The notes under the pieces are model-generated. The model was not told the DNA's origin, ran no database searches, and worked only from the letters and a program-made list of their open reading frames with translations. Positions 1 to 10,339 of a DNA stretch of 64,000 nucleotides are shown here, piece after piece (the first letter of the stretch is position 1; every line of letters begins with the position of its first letter). Both the position numbers and the translations under genes were made by a program. The stretch spans positions 310,001 through 374,000 of the forward strand of contig AP026167.1 of assembly GCA_030295235.1 (NCBI GenBank), read 5' to 3'. Source of the stretch: Fistulifera solaris (Eukaryota; Bacillariophyta; Bacillariophyceae; Naviculales; Stauroneidaceae).

Positions 1-556
1 TGACTCTGACTCAATAAAAACGAGCTAGATAAATAACAATATTTATAGTGAAAAGTAGCTGAGAAATGGATAATTCTTCCTATATACTTATATACCATAC
101 GAAACTGGAAACCTAGCGGGATGAGGCATGAGGATTGAGGATTGATAATGCTTACTTTATTATTCATCTTTCTTCTCAGTTCAGTTCACTGTTGTGGTGT
201 ATCTTTTTCTCGTTGGTCCTTTGTCGTTTGTTGTTTGTCGAGCGCAGGACGCTGGAGGTAGGATGCAAGCACTGACTCCGTCTCCTGATGTGCGTCTTAA
301 GTTTCATGTGCTAAAGCGACCAGGAATAGCTGTATAACTGTGTAGCTAAAAGGAAGAAGTGAACAGTGGAATTACCCAATACAAAATTGTACAACTATAA
401 ACAGACGATCTCATAGAACTATAGACGACTCCTACCTCCAGAAAGGAATCGAAACTATTTCGTAGCTTTTTTGAATTTCTGAACGCGTGCTTCCTCTCAA
501 TCAAACAAATTTGGCTATTGGTCAACTTCTCGTCCTTGCCAAAGAACCGTTTTGAC
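1..556. other. intergenic, no gene seen
   Basis: No supportable coding region. The stretch is AT-rich and carries short degenerate repeats of GAGGATTGAG type near 128-146. It presumably includes the promoter and 5' UTR of the glycosyltransferase gene that starts at 557. Confidence 0.5.
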
Positions 557-1762
557 ATGAGCTACGGACTGCACTATCCCCTGTGGCTGCTCCACAAGCG
601 ATTTCCTTTCATCTTCTTAATCCTGATAGCGTTTCACGCTTTTCTTTCGACTTCGTTTCTCGCCAAGCTCTCGAGGGACTACCATTTGCACCTCTTCCGC
701 TACGAGCCTACTCCGCAAGCTCTCGACCCAAACGCTTCCTTCTCCGCGTGCTTATTAGTCAAAGACGACAATGCTATTCTAAGTGAATGGATCGCGTATC
801 ATTACCATGTTCTGAGACTGCGGCGACTGATCGTCGCTGTCGATCCAACAAGCACAGATTCACCAGGCGAGATCTTAGAAAGATACAGTCGACTGACGGA
901 TCTTGAAATCATTCAATGGAAAGACGAAGATTATCTGAGCCCCGATTTCCTTAGAAAACATCAGCCCGTCGAACCGTTCTTGCGAAGGGGGTCCGCCGAT
1001 ACATACTTGTCTCCCGAAAAGATGCGACAAGTCGCGAATCATCGATACCGACAAAGTGCATTTTTCGCCGCTTGTTTGAAGGAAATGAAAGTACGGGGAA
1101 GCTCGTACGTCATTCACATCGACACGGACGAATTTGTGACTACCGAGAATCCCTTCGCGGAAACCAGAGAGGGCGATTTGCACCAAGACAGCGCATCGAC
1201 CGAAGATTCGGTCCTGATGAAAGTACAAAAGCACATTCAAGAAAACAACCACGACTATCCTTGCTACAGCGTATTTCGCGTTCCGTACGGCTCGATAGAA
1301 AGCACGGAGGGACAAGTCAATGCTATGGTTCCACGTAACTTTGACGCCCAGCAATTCGAAACCTTGCGCTGGCGACACCACAGTAGTCCCGAAAAGATGA
1401 TGCTAATCGAACACTATCCCAAAGTGATTGTCGATGTGTCGGTTTTGCCGGCCGAACGGTTGTCGCGAGAAACGGTTTCCAGCATTCATCGTCCGTTCTG
1501 GGATATTTGTGAGCATATTCAGCAACCCGCCGAACATCCGGAGTTATACCGAGACCAAGCCATCGTGATCAATCACTACGTGGGAAGTTGGGAACGATAT
1601 GGCTCCAAGAACGATGATCGACGGAATCAAATGACTTATGAAAGTAGAGCTACGGCGAATGAGGGCGCGTACGATGGCATTAGACCTTGGTTGCAAGATT
1701 TTACCGATGCGATGGGTGTTGCTCGAGCCACAGCTCTTCTGGGAAGTCAATATCAGCGTTAA
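557..1762 (+). CDS. glycosyltransferase family 92-like (DUF23), type II membrane protein
   Basis: Single-exon gene of 401 residues. The ATG at 557 is used because the longer frame upstream has no ATG. A short cytosolic N-terminus is followed by one hydrophobic segment at about residues 15-32 (FPFIFLILIAFHAFL), which fits a Golgi type II anchor. The lumenal part begins with SACLLVKDDNAILSEW, the opening typical of family-92 / Glyco_tranf_2_4 enzymes. An HIDTDEF motif puts the metal-binding DxD at residues 189-191, and HYVGSWERY lies near the end. Family members transfer a sugar, often galactose, to glycans. The donor and acceptor here are not visible from sequence. The frame is uninterrupted. 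Confidence 0.75.
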   Translation: MSYGLHYPLWLLHKRFPFIFLILIAFHAFLSTSFLAKLSRDYHLHLFRYEPTPQALDPNASFSACLLVKDDNAILSEWIAYHYHVLRLRRLIVAVDPTSTDSPGEILERYSRLTDLEIIQWKDEDYLSPDFLRKHQPVEPFLRRGSADTYLSPEKMRQVANHRYRQSAFFAACLKEMKVRGSSYVIHIDTDEFVTTENPFAETREGDLHQDSASTEDSVLMKVQKHIQENNHDYPCYSVFRVPYGSIESTEGQVNAMVPRNFDAQQFETLRWRHHSSPEKMMLIEHYPKVIVDVSVLPAERLSRETVSSIHRPFWDICEHIQQPAEHPELYRDQAIVINHYVGSWERYGSKNDDRRNQMTYESRATANEGAYDGIRPWLQDFTDAMGVARATALLGSQYQR

Positions 1763-2094
1763 ATTTGAATTTGATATTGGGTCTCCGCATCACATTTTGA
1801 TTCATTTTACTTGTAAATAATGTGTAATATTAATTGATGCATCACCAACGCTCAAAAATTTCGCACTACCTGGTAGTGCTGCGTGTTGTTGTTCGAAAAC
1901 TCCGCCTCTTGCCGTGACTCCTCATAGCATTCGTGAGTGACGTCACAGAAACACGCAGAAAAATGAACGCTTGTCGAACCCATTCGGACGACCATGAAAA
2001 TCATTCGAGATGTTCCCGATGTTTCTCTTATCCTTCGAACCCCTGCAAATAGCTTTTGACGAAGCTCTTTAACTTAATAATCTACTTTGCAAAG
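1763..2094. other. intergenic between glycosyltransferase and MATE genes
   Basis: About 330 bases between two co-directional genes with no coding signal. It holds one perfect TGACGTCA palindrome, listed separately, and presumably the MATE gene promoter. Confidence 0.5.
1938..1945. promoter_or_regulatory. CRE-type palindrome TGACGTCA
   Basis: Perfect 8-bp palindrome 150 bases upstream of the MATE gene start. Elements of this type bind bZIP factors and are known as CO2/cAMP response elements upstream of diatom carbonic anhydrase genes. A role here is inferred only from position. Confidence 0.35.
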
Positions 2095-3828
2095 ATGATT
2101 ACTTATAATTGGGAACGAGTACGAAGGGAACTTCAGGAGCAATCGCAAACTGCGGTTCCTACGCTGTTGGGAATGGTTATTTCCAAAATTCCGTGGCTAG
2201 TGACGTTGCGTTTTGTCGGTCAGCTGGGTGCCACGGAACTTGCGGCGGCCGCTCTGGCCATGACATTACGGAATTTAACGGGATTGTCCTTGTCGGTGGG
2301 GTTGAGTTCCGCTCTGGCGACCTTGACGTCTCAGTCGCGCGGTCAATTGCAAGCCAAACTAGCCGAGCGGAAGAATCAGAAACAGACAGAAGGCGTTGAT
2401 TCGAAGCTATTTATGGAATACGACAATGATATTGAGACCGTCGAACTTGAGGAACGATTGGGTTTTTTGGGAAGACGGAACGAAAGGGTCTTGAGTTCGA
2501 ACGCACTGCCACGAGCACCACTCCTCCCTTTGGTCTACTACTATCGCGGCATTTTCTTGCAGCTTGCATTTGTTATTCCGATTTTTATTTGGTGGTGGAA
2601 AGGCCTCCGTCCTTTTCTTGTAGCTTTGGGTCAAGAAGAACAATTGGCTGCTAAGACCGATTCGTATCTCCGAATACTAGCTCCGGGCCTCATTTTCTAT
2701 TCCATCAACTGGACTACAATCGTTTGGTTGCAGTCCATCGAAATGGCATTTCTACCGGCCTACGCATCTTGTGTTGGTGCATTGTTTCATATTCCACTGA
2801 ACGTGTTTTTTATTCATTTTATGGGATGGGGATATCTGGGTGCCGCTGCGGCCACCACGACCTACGAGCTAATCCAGCCGACGTTGTTATTGTCGTACAC
2901 ATTCGGTACAAGCGCTGGATCGAAGCGTGTCCTCCATAATATCGCCGCTTCGGCCGTGGATCGCTACGAACTCTCGTTCTGGCAAGAATCAATCATGGCC
3001 GTTTCGTCATGGACGGGTGTCAAAGAATATCTTGGCCTGGCGATTCCCGGCCTGGTGTCTATTTCAGAATGGTGGGCCTCGGAAACCTGCATATTCCTTT
3101 CCGGACGACTCACTCCGTTGCCGGAGGTCACATTAGGAGCAATGGCGTTGTTTCAGTCCATCAACACCTTTTGTTTCATGTTCCCGGTATCATTCGGCAT
3201 CGCAGGTGCCGCACGTGTTGGCAGTCTTTTGGGACGCAATGATCCACATGCGGCATCGTTTGCCGGTTTGGTCAGTGTTGCTAGTGCGTCTTCCGTGAGC
3301 GCTTTGATCGGGATAATGCTCTTCATCATTCCCCACGGCTTCTTTCCGTCGCTCTTTGCACCCAGTGAGGATGATTTGATTAAAGAGACAATGAAGATCA
3401 TTCCCCTGTTGGCATTATACGTGTTCGCGGACGGAACACAAACGGCCTTAAATGGCGTGATTAAAGGTTGTGGACGACAAGCCGTTGCCATGCCCGCCGT
3501 AATTGTTTCGTATTGGGTTGTCGGAGTGCCACTGGCGTATTACTTGGCATTTGTGCGTCACCTTGGAACGGGTACTTGCGACGACGGGTATTTCTGTGGT
3601 GTTGTAGGTCTCGTCGCTGGAACAACGACAGGAACATGGTTGCACATGATACTCTTTGGTGTTGTCGTGTTTGCTTTTACGGATTGGGAAGAACAGGCCG
3701 AAAAAGCCCAGTTTCGCGTCCAAAAGGAGCTCCATGCTGCTCCTACAATGAGTTTCTCCTCCAATGAGACGATTGGGACTGAGGGGGACGAAGAAGTCGA
3801 ACTGACAGGAGTCCCTGATACGACATGA
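2095..3828 (+). CDS. MATE family multidrug/metabolite exporter
   Basis: Single exon, 577 residues, starting at the ATG at 2095; the longer upstream frame has only a TTG. The N-terminus shows the MATE opening with TAVPTLLGMVISKIPWLVTL and then GATELAAAALAMTLRN. About twelve hydrophobic segments follow, in two halves (roughly residues 20-260 and 300-540), separated by a loop that is hydrophilic around residues 85-140. The second half contains VSISEWWASETCIFLSG and GAARVGSLLGRND, both typical of eukaryotic MATE proteins. Members exchange organic cations or metabolites for protons or sodium across plasma, vacuolar or plastid membranes. No clear organelle presequence is seen, so the membrane is unknown. 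The inserted loop between helices 2 and 3 is longer than usual. Confidence 0.85.
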   Translation: MITYNWERVRRELQEQSQTAVPTLLGMVISKIPWLVTLRFVGQLGATELAAAALAMTLRNLTGLSLSVGLSSALATLTSQSRGQLQAKLAERKNQKQTEGVDSKLFMEYDNDIETVELEERLGFLGRRNERVLSSNALPRAPLLPLVYYYRGIFLQLAFVIPIFIWWWKGLRPFLVALGQEEQLAAKTDSYLRILAPGLIFYSINWTTIVWLQSIEMAFLPAYASCVGALFHIPLNVFFIHFMGWGYLGAAAATTTYELIQPTLLLSYTFGTSAGSKRVLHNIAASAVDRYELSFWQESIMAVSSWTGVKEYLGLAIPGLVSISEWWASETCIFLSGRLTPLPEVTLGAMALFQSINTFCFMFPVSFGIAGAARVGSLLGRNDPHAASFAGLVSVASASSVSALIGIMLFIIPHGFFPSLFAPSEDDLIKETMKIIPLLALYVFADGTQTALNGVIKGCGRQAVAMPAVIVSYWVVGVPLAYYLAFVRHLGTGTCDDGYFCGVVGLVAGTTTGTWLHMILFGVVVFAFTDWEEQAEKAQFRVQKELHAAPTMSFSSNETIGTEGDEEVELTGVPDTT

Positions 3829-4169
3829 AGCACTAGTGGCTACTAGTGACTGAAACTGTGACATCATCATCGTGAACGAAAAGATAGCCACTAACCTTAC
3901 TATCCGGACTGCAGTAAATCGCCCAGTCGTGGAAGAAGTCTGGGTAACGGACGCGCGTACCGTCTACATAAACGAAGATACAAACAACCTTTTTACGACA
4001 CCACCCATCATCATTCTTCGCTCTTCGTTGGAATTCTCAATAAATAATAGAATCTCCCACTTTGACACCTCGCTTGATAAAACGAACGCCCCATAAAACA
4101 AGACAATCAGTCCAATTCCATAGAAATCAGTCGATTAATAACACATTCATAAGTTTCTTGTACCTAACC
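3829..4169. other. intergenic between MATE and GLTP genes
   Basis: About 340 bases with no convincing coding signal; the short frames here do not resemble a protein. The two flanking genes are co-directional. Confidence 0.5.
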
Positions 4170-5000
4170 ATGACACGGAGAACACTAAAAAGATCATTTA
4201 TATTTTCGGCGGCGACGATCGCCGTCAGCTTACTGCTTTTAGAGCCAACAACATCCGCCGCCGTTGGTCTTTTGACACGAAAGAAGTCACCTTCCATGGA
4301 TAACGCAAATTTACGACATGCCAACGGAGAGCACTTCTTGCTCTCTACATCTGAATATCAGACACCGATGGCCTTTCTTGCGGACGAGTTCGAAGGCGTA
4401 TTAGAGGGCAACGACATTGTGGTGCCCCGATTGCTGCAAGCATGCAAGAAATTGGAAGAAACGATGCGATTTCTCGGGCAGACGTCTACAGCCAATGACT
4501 TTCACGGCAACGTGGAGAAAGTTGAACAGTTGTTACAACAAGCTCCTGCGGAAAGTCGTAACACAATGTATGCTTTACTCTCTTATGAGAAGAGTCTTGG
4601 CATCCATCCACCGAGCGACGGATTGAAACGGCGGCTGAAGGATCCCTCGGCTGCCATGGGTCTATTGTGGATCGAGCGCAGTCTCAGCTTCAATCATGCA
4701 ATGTACAAGGAAGTGCTGAGAAAAGCGGAACCCGTGAAAGCGGCCATGAACGCCTACCAAACCGTCTTGGAGCCTTTTCATAGTTGGACGCTTCGGAAGT
4801 TGACTACGGCCAGCATACAACATACAACTCCAGCGAGAGAGCAACTCTTTGCACAATTAGCCGGTAATCGTTCAGAAGATCCTATCTTGATGGCAACGCA
4901 AAACGATCTTTGCCGCTTGCTAAACAATTTGGGTCCTCTCATTCGACGGTGGCGTGAAACTTTTCAAGAGTTAGATTTAGACGACAACCGCAAGGTTTAG
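4170..5000 (+). CDS. glycolipid transfer protein (GLTP) domain with N-terminal signal peptide
   Basis: 276 residues from the ATG at 4170. Residues 1-33 look like a signal peptide: a basic start (MTRRTLKR), a hydrophobic core (FIFSAATIAVSLLLL), then TTSAAVG. The GLTP fold follows. The sugar-headgroup recognition set is recognisable: D110, N114 and K117 in DFHGNVEK, W167 in LLWIERSL, and H204 in EPFHSWTLRKL. These match the D-N-K-W-H set of human GLTP, so lipid binding is probably retained. GLTP proteins move glycolipids or ceramide-1-phosphate between membranes and are normally cytosolic, so the presequence is notable. The AAVG junction is not the A-F type expected for diatom plastid import. 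It converges tail-to-tail with TOP1, about 100 bases away. Confidence 0.88.
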   Translation: MTRRTLKRSFIFSAATIAVSLLLLEPTTSAAVGLLTRKKSPSMDNANLRHANGEHFLLSTSEYQTPMAFLADEFEGVLEGNDIVVPRLLQACKKLEETMRFLGQTSTANDFHGNVEKVEQLLQQAPAESRNTMYALLSYEKSLGIHPPSDGLKRRLKDPSAAMGLLWIERSLSFNHAMYKEVLRKAEPVKAAMNAYQTVLEPFHSWTLRKLTTASIQHTTPAREQLFAQLAGNRSEDPILMATQNDLCRLLNNLGPLIRRWRETFQELDLDDNRKV

Positions 5001-5099
5001 AAAGATTAGATTTTTGTAACCAATGGCTGAACTCAATTAGTTCATAGACTATCGATTCTACACCGTTTGTTTGTATTCTCTAATAATTGTAATTGTTCC

Positions 5100-7504
5100 T
5101 TATCCCTCCAGTGCAACCTTTTCATTAAACTCCCAATCAGGTTGAACCGCCATTGCCCAATTAAATTTGTCTCGGAGAGTTTTGGAGAAAATCTTTTCAA
5201 TGGGAACTTCATTGCGCTTGCAGAACGCTACGGAGATTCGTGGATCCATGTAATTGATCTTTGATGTTCCGAGAGACACCTCCTTATTATCGTCCTTGTG
5301 CTTGAGATCCATCTCCATTTTATTTATCTTTGCAGTCCAGGCTTCGATTCGCTTTACCAACTGATCTTTGGTAGGTACCTTCTCCCAAAGATGGGCTTTT
5401 TGGAACTTCTTGTCGGCTAAATCGCGTTTCTTTTGCTTCGCCTTTTCGTCGGCTTGGGTAGCAGCAATTTTCTCTTCGTTCGTTTTGGCGGCTTCTTTCA
5501 TCTTCTTGGCCTTTTCAACAGCTTTCTGTACATCTTCTGCCATTTCTTCGAATGACTTCCGTACCGGAAGGCCGCTCGAATCACCACTATTTAGCTTCTT
5601 AAGCATTTGTTTAAGGTCCTTCTTTTGTTTCTTCAATGTTGCTAGCTTGCTGCCGATAGCTTCCAGTGCAGTCTCTTGCGCTTTTGAAACGGAGCGCTGG
5701 TGATTACACAAAATAGCTACTTCTCTGTTTGCGTTGTTGTATTCCACAACTTTCTCTGTAGCAGTTAAGTTCTTCCATTGCGATCCGGCTTCGTGCTTGC
5801 GAAGCTCGTCTTGTAACGTCTTGGAAGCATTGTAAGTACGAAACACTTTCGCAGAAAGTCCATCCATAAATGTCTTCAGATGTTGGTTAAGTAAAGTCGG
5901 GTTAATGGAGTCAAACACTTCCTGGTCGGGTTTCTTCTTCTTGCAGAACGACTTGAAGTTTTCATAAACCTGTTCGCCCATTCCGTTATTCTCATTGTAC
6001 ATCGTGGCTCCAAAATCGATTGTTTGTTTGTACAACATCGAATCTTTACCAAGGAACTCCAATTTGATTTCACGGTTAACGCCTCCTTCTCCATTCGGGT
6101 CGAACTCCAAATGCTCAACGCGCAACGAGCAACATCCGACCGTATCCGCTTCTTCGTCAGTGTCTTTCTCGCCACCCACACGAAGTGCCAATCGATCAAT
6201 CACCCACACGGCCGTCGCCAGCTGCTTTGTTTCTTGATCCTTCGACTTCAGATCTTTCTTGTAAGATTTTCGGATCTTCTCAATGTTGGAGCACAATAAG
6301 GCTGCTTTGTTGTACTTGGAACGATCCGACTTGCCCTTGAACGACGACTGAGCTGCCAGTTGCATGTACTTGGACTGATTATTGATGTTTTTCCTTCCAA
6401 GTGGCGAGCCACTGTCCTCTCGGATCATGCTTGATATCACCCCAAGCGTGTCCGGGTACCGAGCAGCGTGGCACAGCGGCGCATTGAGACAAGTTGAGGG
6501 ATACTTGTTCGGGTGCCACACGCTGCTTCAGCTTTCCCATTTTCGGATGTTCACCACGACCACGAAAGGTTCCGGGAGGTTCCATATTGTAGTTACCCAC
6601 CTTTTCAATGTGCCCATCGACAATGGCATACCCAAAACGAAACATAACTTGGTTTCGGTCGTCTTTGTTAGCCTTCCTCTGTTCATCCGTAATAGCTTTC
6701 TTGATGATTTTCTGCTCGTTCAAATGGCGTCGGATAGGTTCGAAGTCGCACTTTTTAAAGTCCTAGAAAAATAGGATGATGTTAGCGGACAATACGTTAG
6801 CAATGACGCGCAAATAGAAAGCAAGTCTACCTACCTTGATGATGTGCTTCTTTCCCAACACTTCTAAAAAGTCGGCAAAGTAGTTTTTGATGAAGATTTT
6901 GGCTGTTTTGGGATCACCGAGATGCATACCTTCGGGATCCATGGCAGCAAAAAATGTTGCGGCCTCCTCTTGAGCCGGAGTGAGATCGACATCTTTCCCG
7001 TCGTACTTCATCTTTATTCCATGCGGGACGTATTCCTCCGGAAAGCTCACTCCAGAGTGTTCCATCGTACGCCACTGACAGCCCTCCGGAGGTTCTACGG
7101 AGTCCCACCACAAGAATGACTGCATAGCATACTGCAAGCGCTCCGCTTTGTCGAGTTTCTTCAATGCCTTTATTGCTGTTTTCTTCATGGCCGTGTCGTC
7201 ACTTTTGGGTTTGTCGGGTTTCACGTCTTCCGTTTTCTTTTTTCTTCTTTACTGGGCCGGATACGACTTTGTCGGGTTTGCGCTTCTTCGATTCCTTTTC
7301 TTTGTTCTTCTTTTTATTTTTGAGTTGCTTCAAAGGAACGTCATCGTCATAATCCTCGTCGTCGTCATGCATCTCGCCATCTTCTTCATCTTTCACGGGG
7401 CGTTTCTTCTTTTTCTTGGGCACGGCTTCATCATTTCCATTCTTCTTTTTCTTGGGCAAAACTTCGTTGTCCATATCGAACTCTTCTTCATCCGTGGAAG
7501 ACAT
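5100..7504 (-). CDS. TOP1: DNA topoisomerase I (type IB), nuclear
   Basis: Relaxes supercoils by nicking one strand through a tyrosine-DNA link. The gene reads from the ATG at 7504 and has one 72-nt intron (6763-6834). The N-terminus is a lysine/acid-rich, nuclear-signal-like tail of about 95 residues. The core follows with [23 protein letters not shown] and [20 protein letters not shown] linker coiled coil comes next, and the C-terminal [10 protein letters not shown] carries the active-site Tyr (codon 5250-5252). Two frame switches break the open frame: one in a run of six T at 7238-7243 and one in a run of five T at 6388-6392 (plus strand). Removing one base from each restores family-like sequence ([14 protein letters not shown] and [12 protein letters not shown]). 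Because the gene is essential and the breaks sit in homopolymers, I read them as base-calling errors. Confidence 0.93.
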
Positions 7505-8009
7505 TGTGATGTGCCAAGACGTTTTCTTGATTGGTAGTTTAGGAAGTATAACGGTCTTATTTTTACGCCAAGTCGATGAAGTATGTGCGGAGAGGGTAAA
7601 AACAAAACGAGGTGCACAAAAATGCACTTCCTGCGTAGAAAATGTACTGCGCTGAACGCGGGAAAGCAATCGGATCTGCGATTTTTTTGTTGAAGGGGAA
7701 AAACATACTTTGTACTTTGTGTGCATACTTTGTACTTTGTAAATAAGCCTGAAGCGGTCGGACTCCTAGGTCGGACGACGGCAGACGAGGAGTTAAAACG
7801 AGACGCGGTGATTTTGAGCGACGAACTATTTACACTACTTGATAGCACAACGATAGCAACACGACTGGTTCAGTCAAGAGTACCTGTTCGATGTTTCGAC
7901 GATGATATGATTTGCGGAGTAACAAATATCCTGATTATTCGGTTCATACGTTGATCAAAATCCATGTATATTGAAAATTCAGCATAAACGGAAGGATGTT
8001 ACCGTAAGA
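7505..8009. other. divergent intergenic region, TOP1 / GPATCH1
   Basis: About 500 bases between two divergent genes, likely a shared promoter region. It contains a short direct repeat, CATACTTTGTACTTTGT, at 7704-7720 and again at 7724-7740. No RNA gene or credible ORF was seen. Confidence 0.5.
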
Positions 8010-10011
8010 ATGCCGTCGGATAAAAAAGCCTGTGTATATTCCTCGAGAGAAGCGTCTGCACGGAGCCTTTCGTGGCGGCTTCTCGGCGGGCTATTTCAAT
8101 ACGGTGGGTTCGCGTGAAGGATGGACACCACGGCAGGAGGAGAACATACAGCAGCGTCCCGAAGACTTTATGGATGAGCAAGATCACAATGAATGGGGAG
8201 GTCCATCGGCTGTACATGCCGCTTTTCAACCCGGGAAAGCAAATCAATCACAGCCCACACTGGCTTTGCTCTCAGGGGATGTGGTACCACCCGCAAATGT
8301 TGGTTGGCAGTTGCTTCGCGCATTGGGATGGCGAGAAAGTTCTTCATCGGCATTTGTGCCGTCCGCGAAACTTAGCACTCTCGACGCGGATAACACTGAA
8401 GAACAACTGTATCTCTCGGCAAAACGACTGCGAAAGATACAATTGAGTCAGATCAGAGTTGAAATACCTCAGCCCAAGCTAGATACAGCAGGTCTTGGTT
8501 TTCAAAGATTCGCAAATGCACCGGAGTTTGAAAGAGATCGTGAAAAGTTCCGCAAACTACAAGCTAATCGGAGGAAAGTGTATCGGGTGGCCGATGCAAT
8601 AGGAGGCACACCGAAGGGGTCCATCGCGCCAACAAAAGAAATTGACGAAGATGATCACTATGTGTCGTTTGAAACCGAACAGGATTTTGTGGGAAGTAAA
8701 TCCGTCGGCGGTTTTGCACTGCATGAAGACGAAGATGATGCCTATGATGACGAGGAGGATATTTCAAAGGTAACGGGGAAGGTGAATATTGATCAAGACA
8801 ACTATGATAACGTTGCCTACGAGCACCAGGACAGCACCGACGAAGAAAGAGAAGAATCATTACCACGAAAGTCAATTGGATCAAAGGGAGTAGCTTCGGT
8901 TCTCGGAAGTGTCTTATCGGCGTGGGCGTCGGCTTCCGCACCGGAAGCTGGTATGAAAAAAGCAGGCTTTGACCTCAGATGGTAGGCCCGTACTGCCTGG
9001 GTTTGTTCTCGGGGGCACGGACTCTAGTTTTGCTTCTTCGCAGCGGTTTCCTGGTCCTGCATTACCGGATGGCTACGAAGTACAGCCCCATGTTTTCTCA
9101 GCGGACGATCACCCACTCGTCATTCAAGCTCTTTCACACGCAGAGAAATTGGCAGCATCCTTAGAACAAAAGATTTCAGTCGTTGAGGACGCGTTAAAGG
9201 CAAACGCAGCAGTAAATAAACCTACACGACTGTATCAAAGGGTATCTTTGACGGTGTTAGAAGAGATATGAGCTCGCGCTTTGTCACTTCGACAGCCGTC
9301 ATGGAAACGCAGAATGATCCAGTGGCGGGACTATCCACGGCCGCGGACTATGAAGCGTCTCAAGCACTGAATCGATCGACAGATAGGACAGAAAATGAGA
9401 GTTCCCACACCAAGAAAATCAGTATTACAAGGACGGCTAGTACCTTTGTACCGGAACCTTTATTGTGCAAGCGTTTCCATGTGACCCCTCCGGAGCATAC
9501 GAATGCGACGGTGGTGGCGCAACCGAAGGAACCTCGAACACGGGAAGAAGTGTATTTCCAAGACGAAATCTTGGCTAAAGTAAAAGTCGCGCCTTCGCAT
9601 GAAAAGGCAATTAAATGGACGGAGCCAGAAGGGCACGATGCTGACGGACTGGATGTCAAGGCCCGACCTTCCATAGAAGTTTACAAGTCGATTTACAATG
9701 CCGCTGACGACTCTCCTGGAACAACAGATGATGAAAATGAGCTAGAAGAAACTTATAGGACAGACGCTAGCAACGTGGGTAGAGGTTCGACGGAAACAAT
9801 GTATCCAGTGGAGGACCAGGTTGTGCCTTACAGAAAACGAAGCCGAACACCTCCAAGATCTCCATCAAGCTCAGACGCTTCATTGTCGACGCTCAGTGGC
9901 AAGCGACGTAAACGGGACAAAAAGACCAAGAAAGAACGAAAGGAGCGTCGAAAAAGCGACGATCGTAAGCGGAAAAAGAAACACAAAAAGAGTTCCAAGC
10001 GGAAGCGATGA
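8010..10011 (+). CDS. GPATCH1: G-patch domain protein, GPATCH1 / TOUGH homologue
   Basis: Splicing-associated protein. The conserved DUF1604 block [20 protein letters not shown] (8050-8109) is very close to human GPATCH1 and is followed by [11 protein letters not shown]-patch-like [13 protein letters not shown] follows near 8290. [10 protein letters not shown] (about 8975), LLCKRFHV (about 9463) and [13 protein letters not shown] (about 9663) all have counterparts in the family. The tail is a Lys/Arg-rich, SR-like nuclear signal. I start it at the ATG at 8010. Three frame switches are needed: A6 at 8022-8027 and A6 at 8956-8961 (one A too many each), and one missing base near 9265. The order and spacing of family motifs is kept across them, so assembly error is more likely than a decayed gene. 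Confidence 0.85.
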
Positions 10012-10339
10012 CTGAGATACGCACGAATTGTCACTTTGTATATTTGCTAAAAAAACAGTAGCTTACCCAATAAATCGCACATAACGGATAATCTTATTAC
10101 TTTTCTCGTACCTTGGCCGCAATTCATGGTGAACTCTTCGTTGAACCGCCCTAGTTTCTGATCGGTGAACGGACAGGAATGTTCTTTAAACGGACGAGGA
10201 CAGGCCGAGCCACGCCTCGCGGCTGGCTCGCGGTCATCCGAAAAAACGGCCAACGCGTCTCGCTAAGCTCTTCCTCTAATTACTCGGAAGTGCCCTGAAA
10301 GTAAAAACAAATCACTTCTTCAAAGTATTCTTTTAAATC
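10012..10339. other. intergenic between GPATCH1 and CysRS
   Basis: About 330 bases without coding signal between two co-directional genes. It probably includes the GPATCH1 3' end and the CysRS promoter. Confidence 0.45.

Noticed and set aside
346-558. 70-codon minus-strand frame upstream of the glycosyltransferase
   Set aside because: No domain or conserved pattern; overlaps the likely 5' UTR of a real gene.
7721-7954. 77-codon plus-strand frame between TOP1 and GPATCH1
   Set aside because: Begins with GTG, contains the short CATACTTTGTACTTTGT repeat and has no recognisable feature.
8010-10011. GPATCH1 as a pseudogene
   Set aside because: Motif order and spacing are preserved over the whole length and the breaks sit mainly in A6 runs, as in essential genes nearby.
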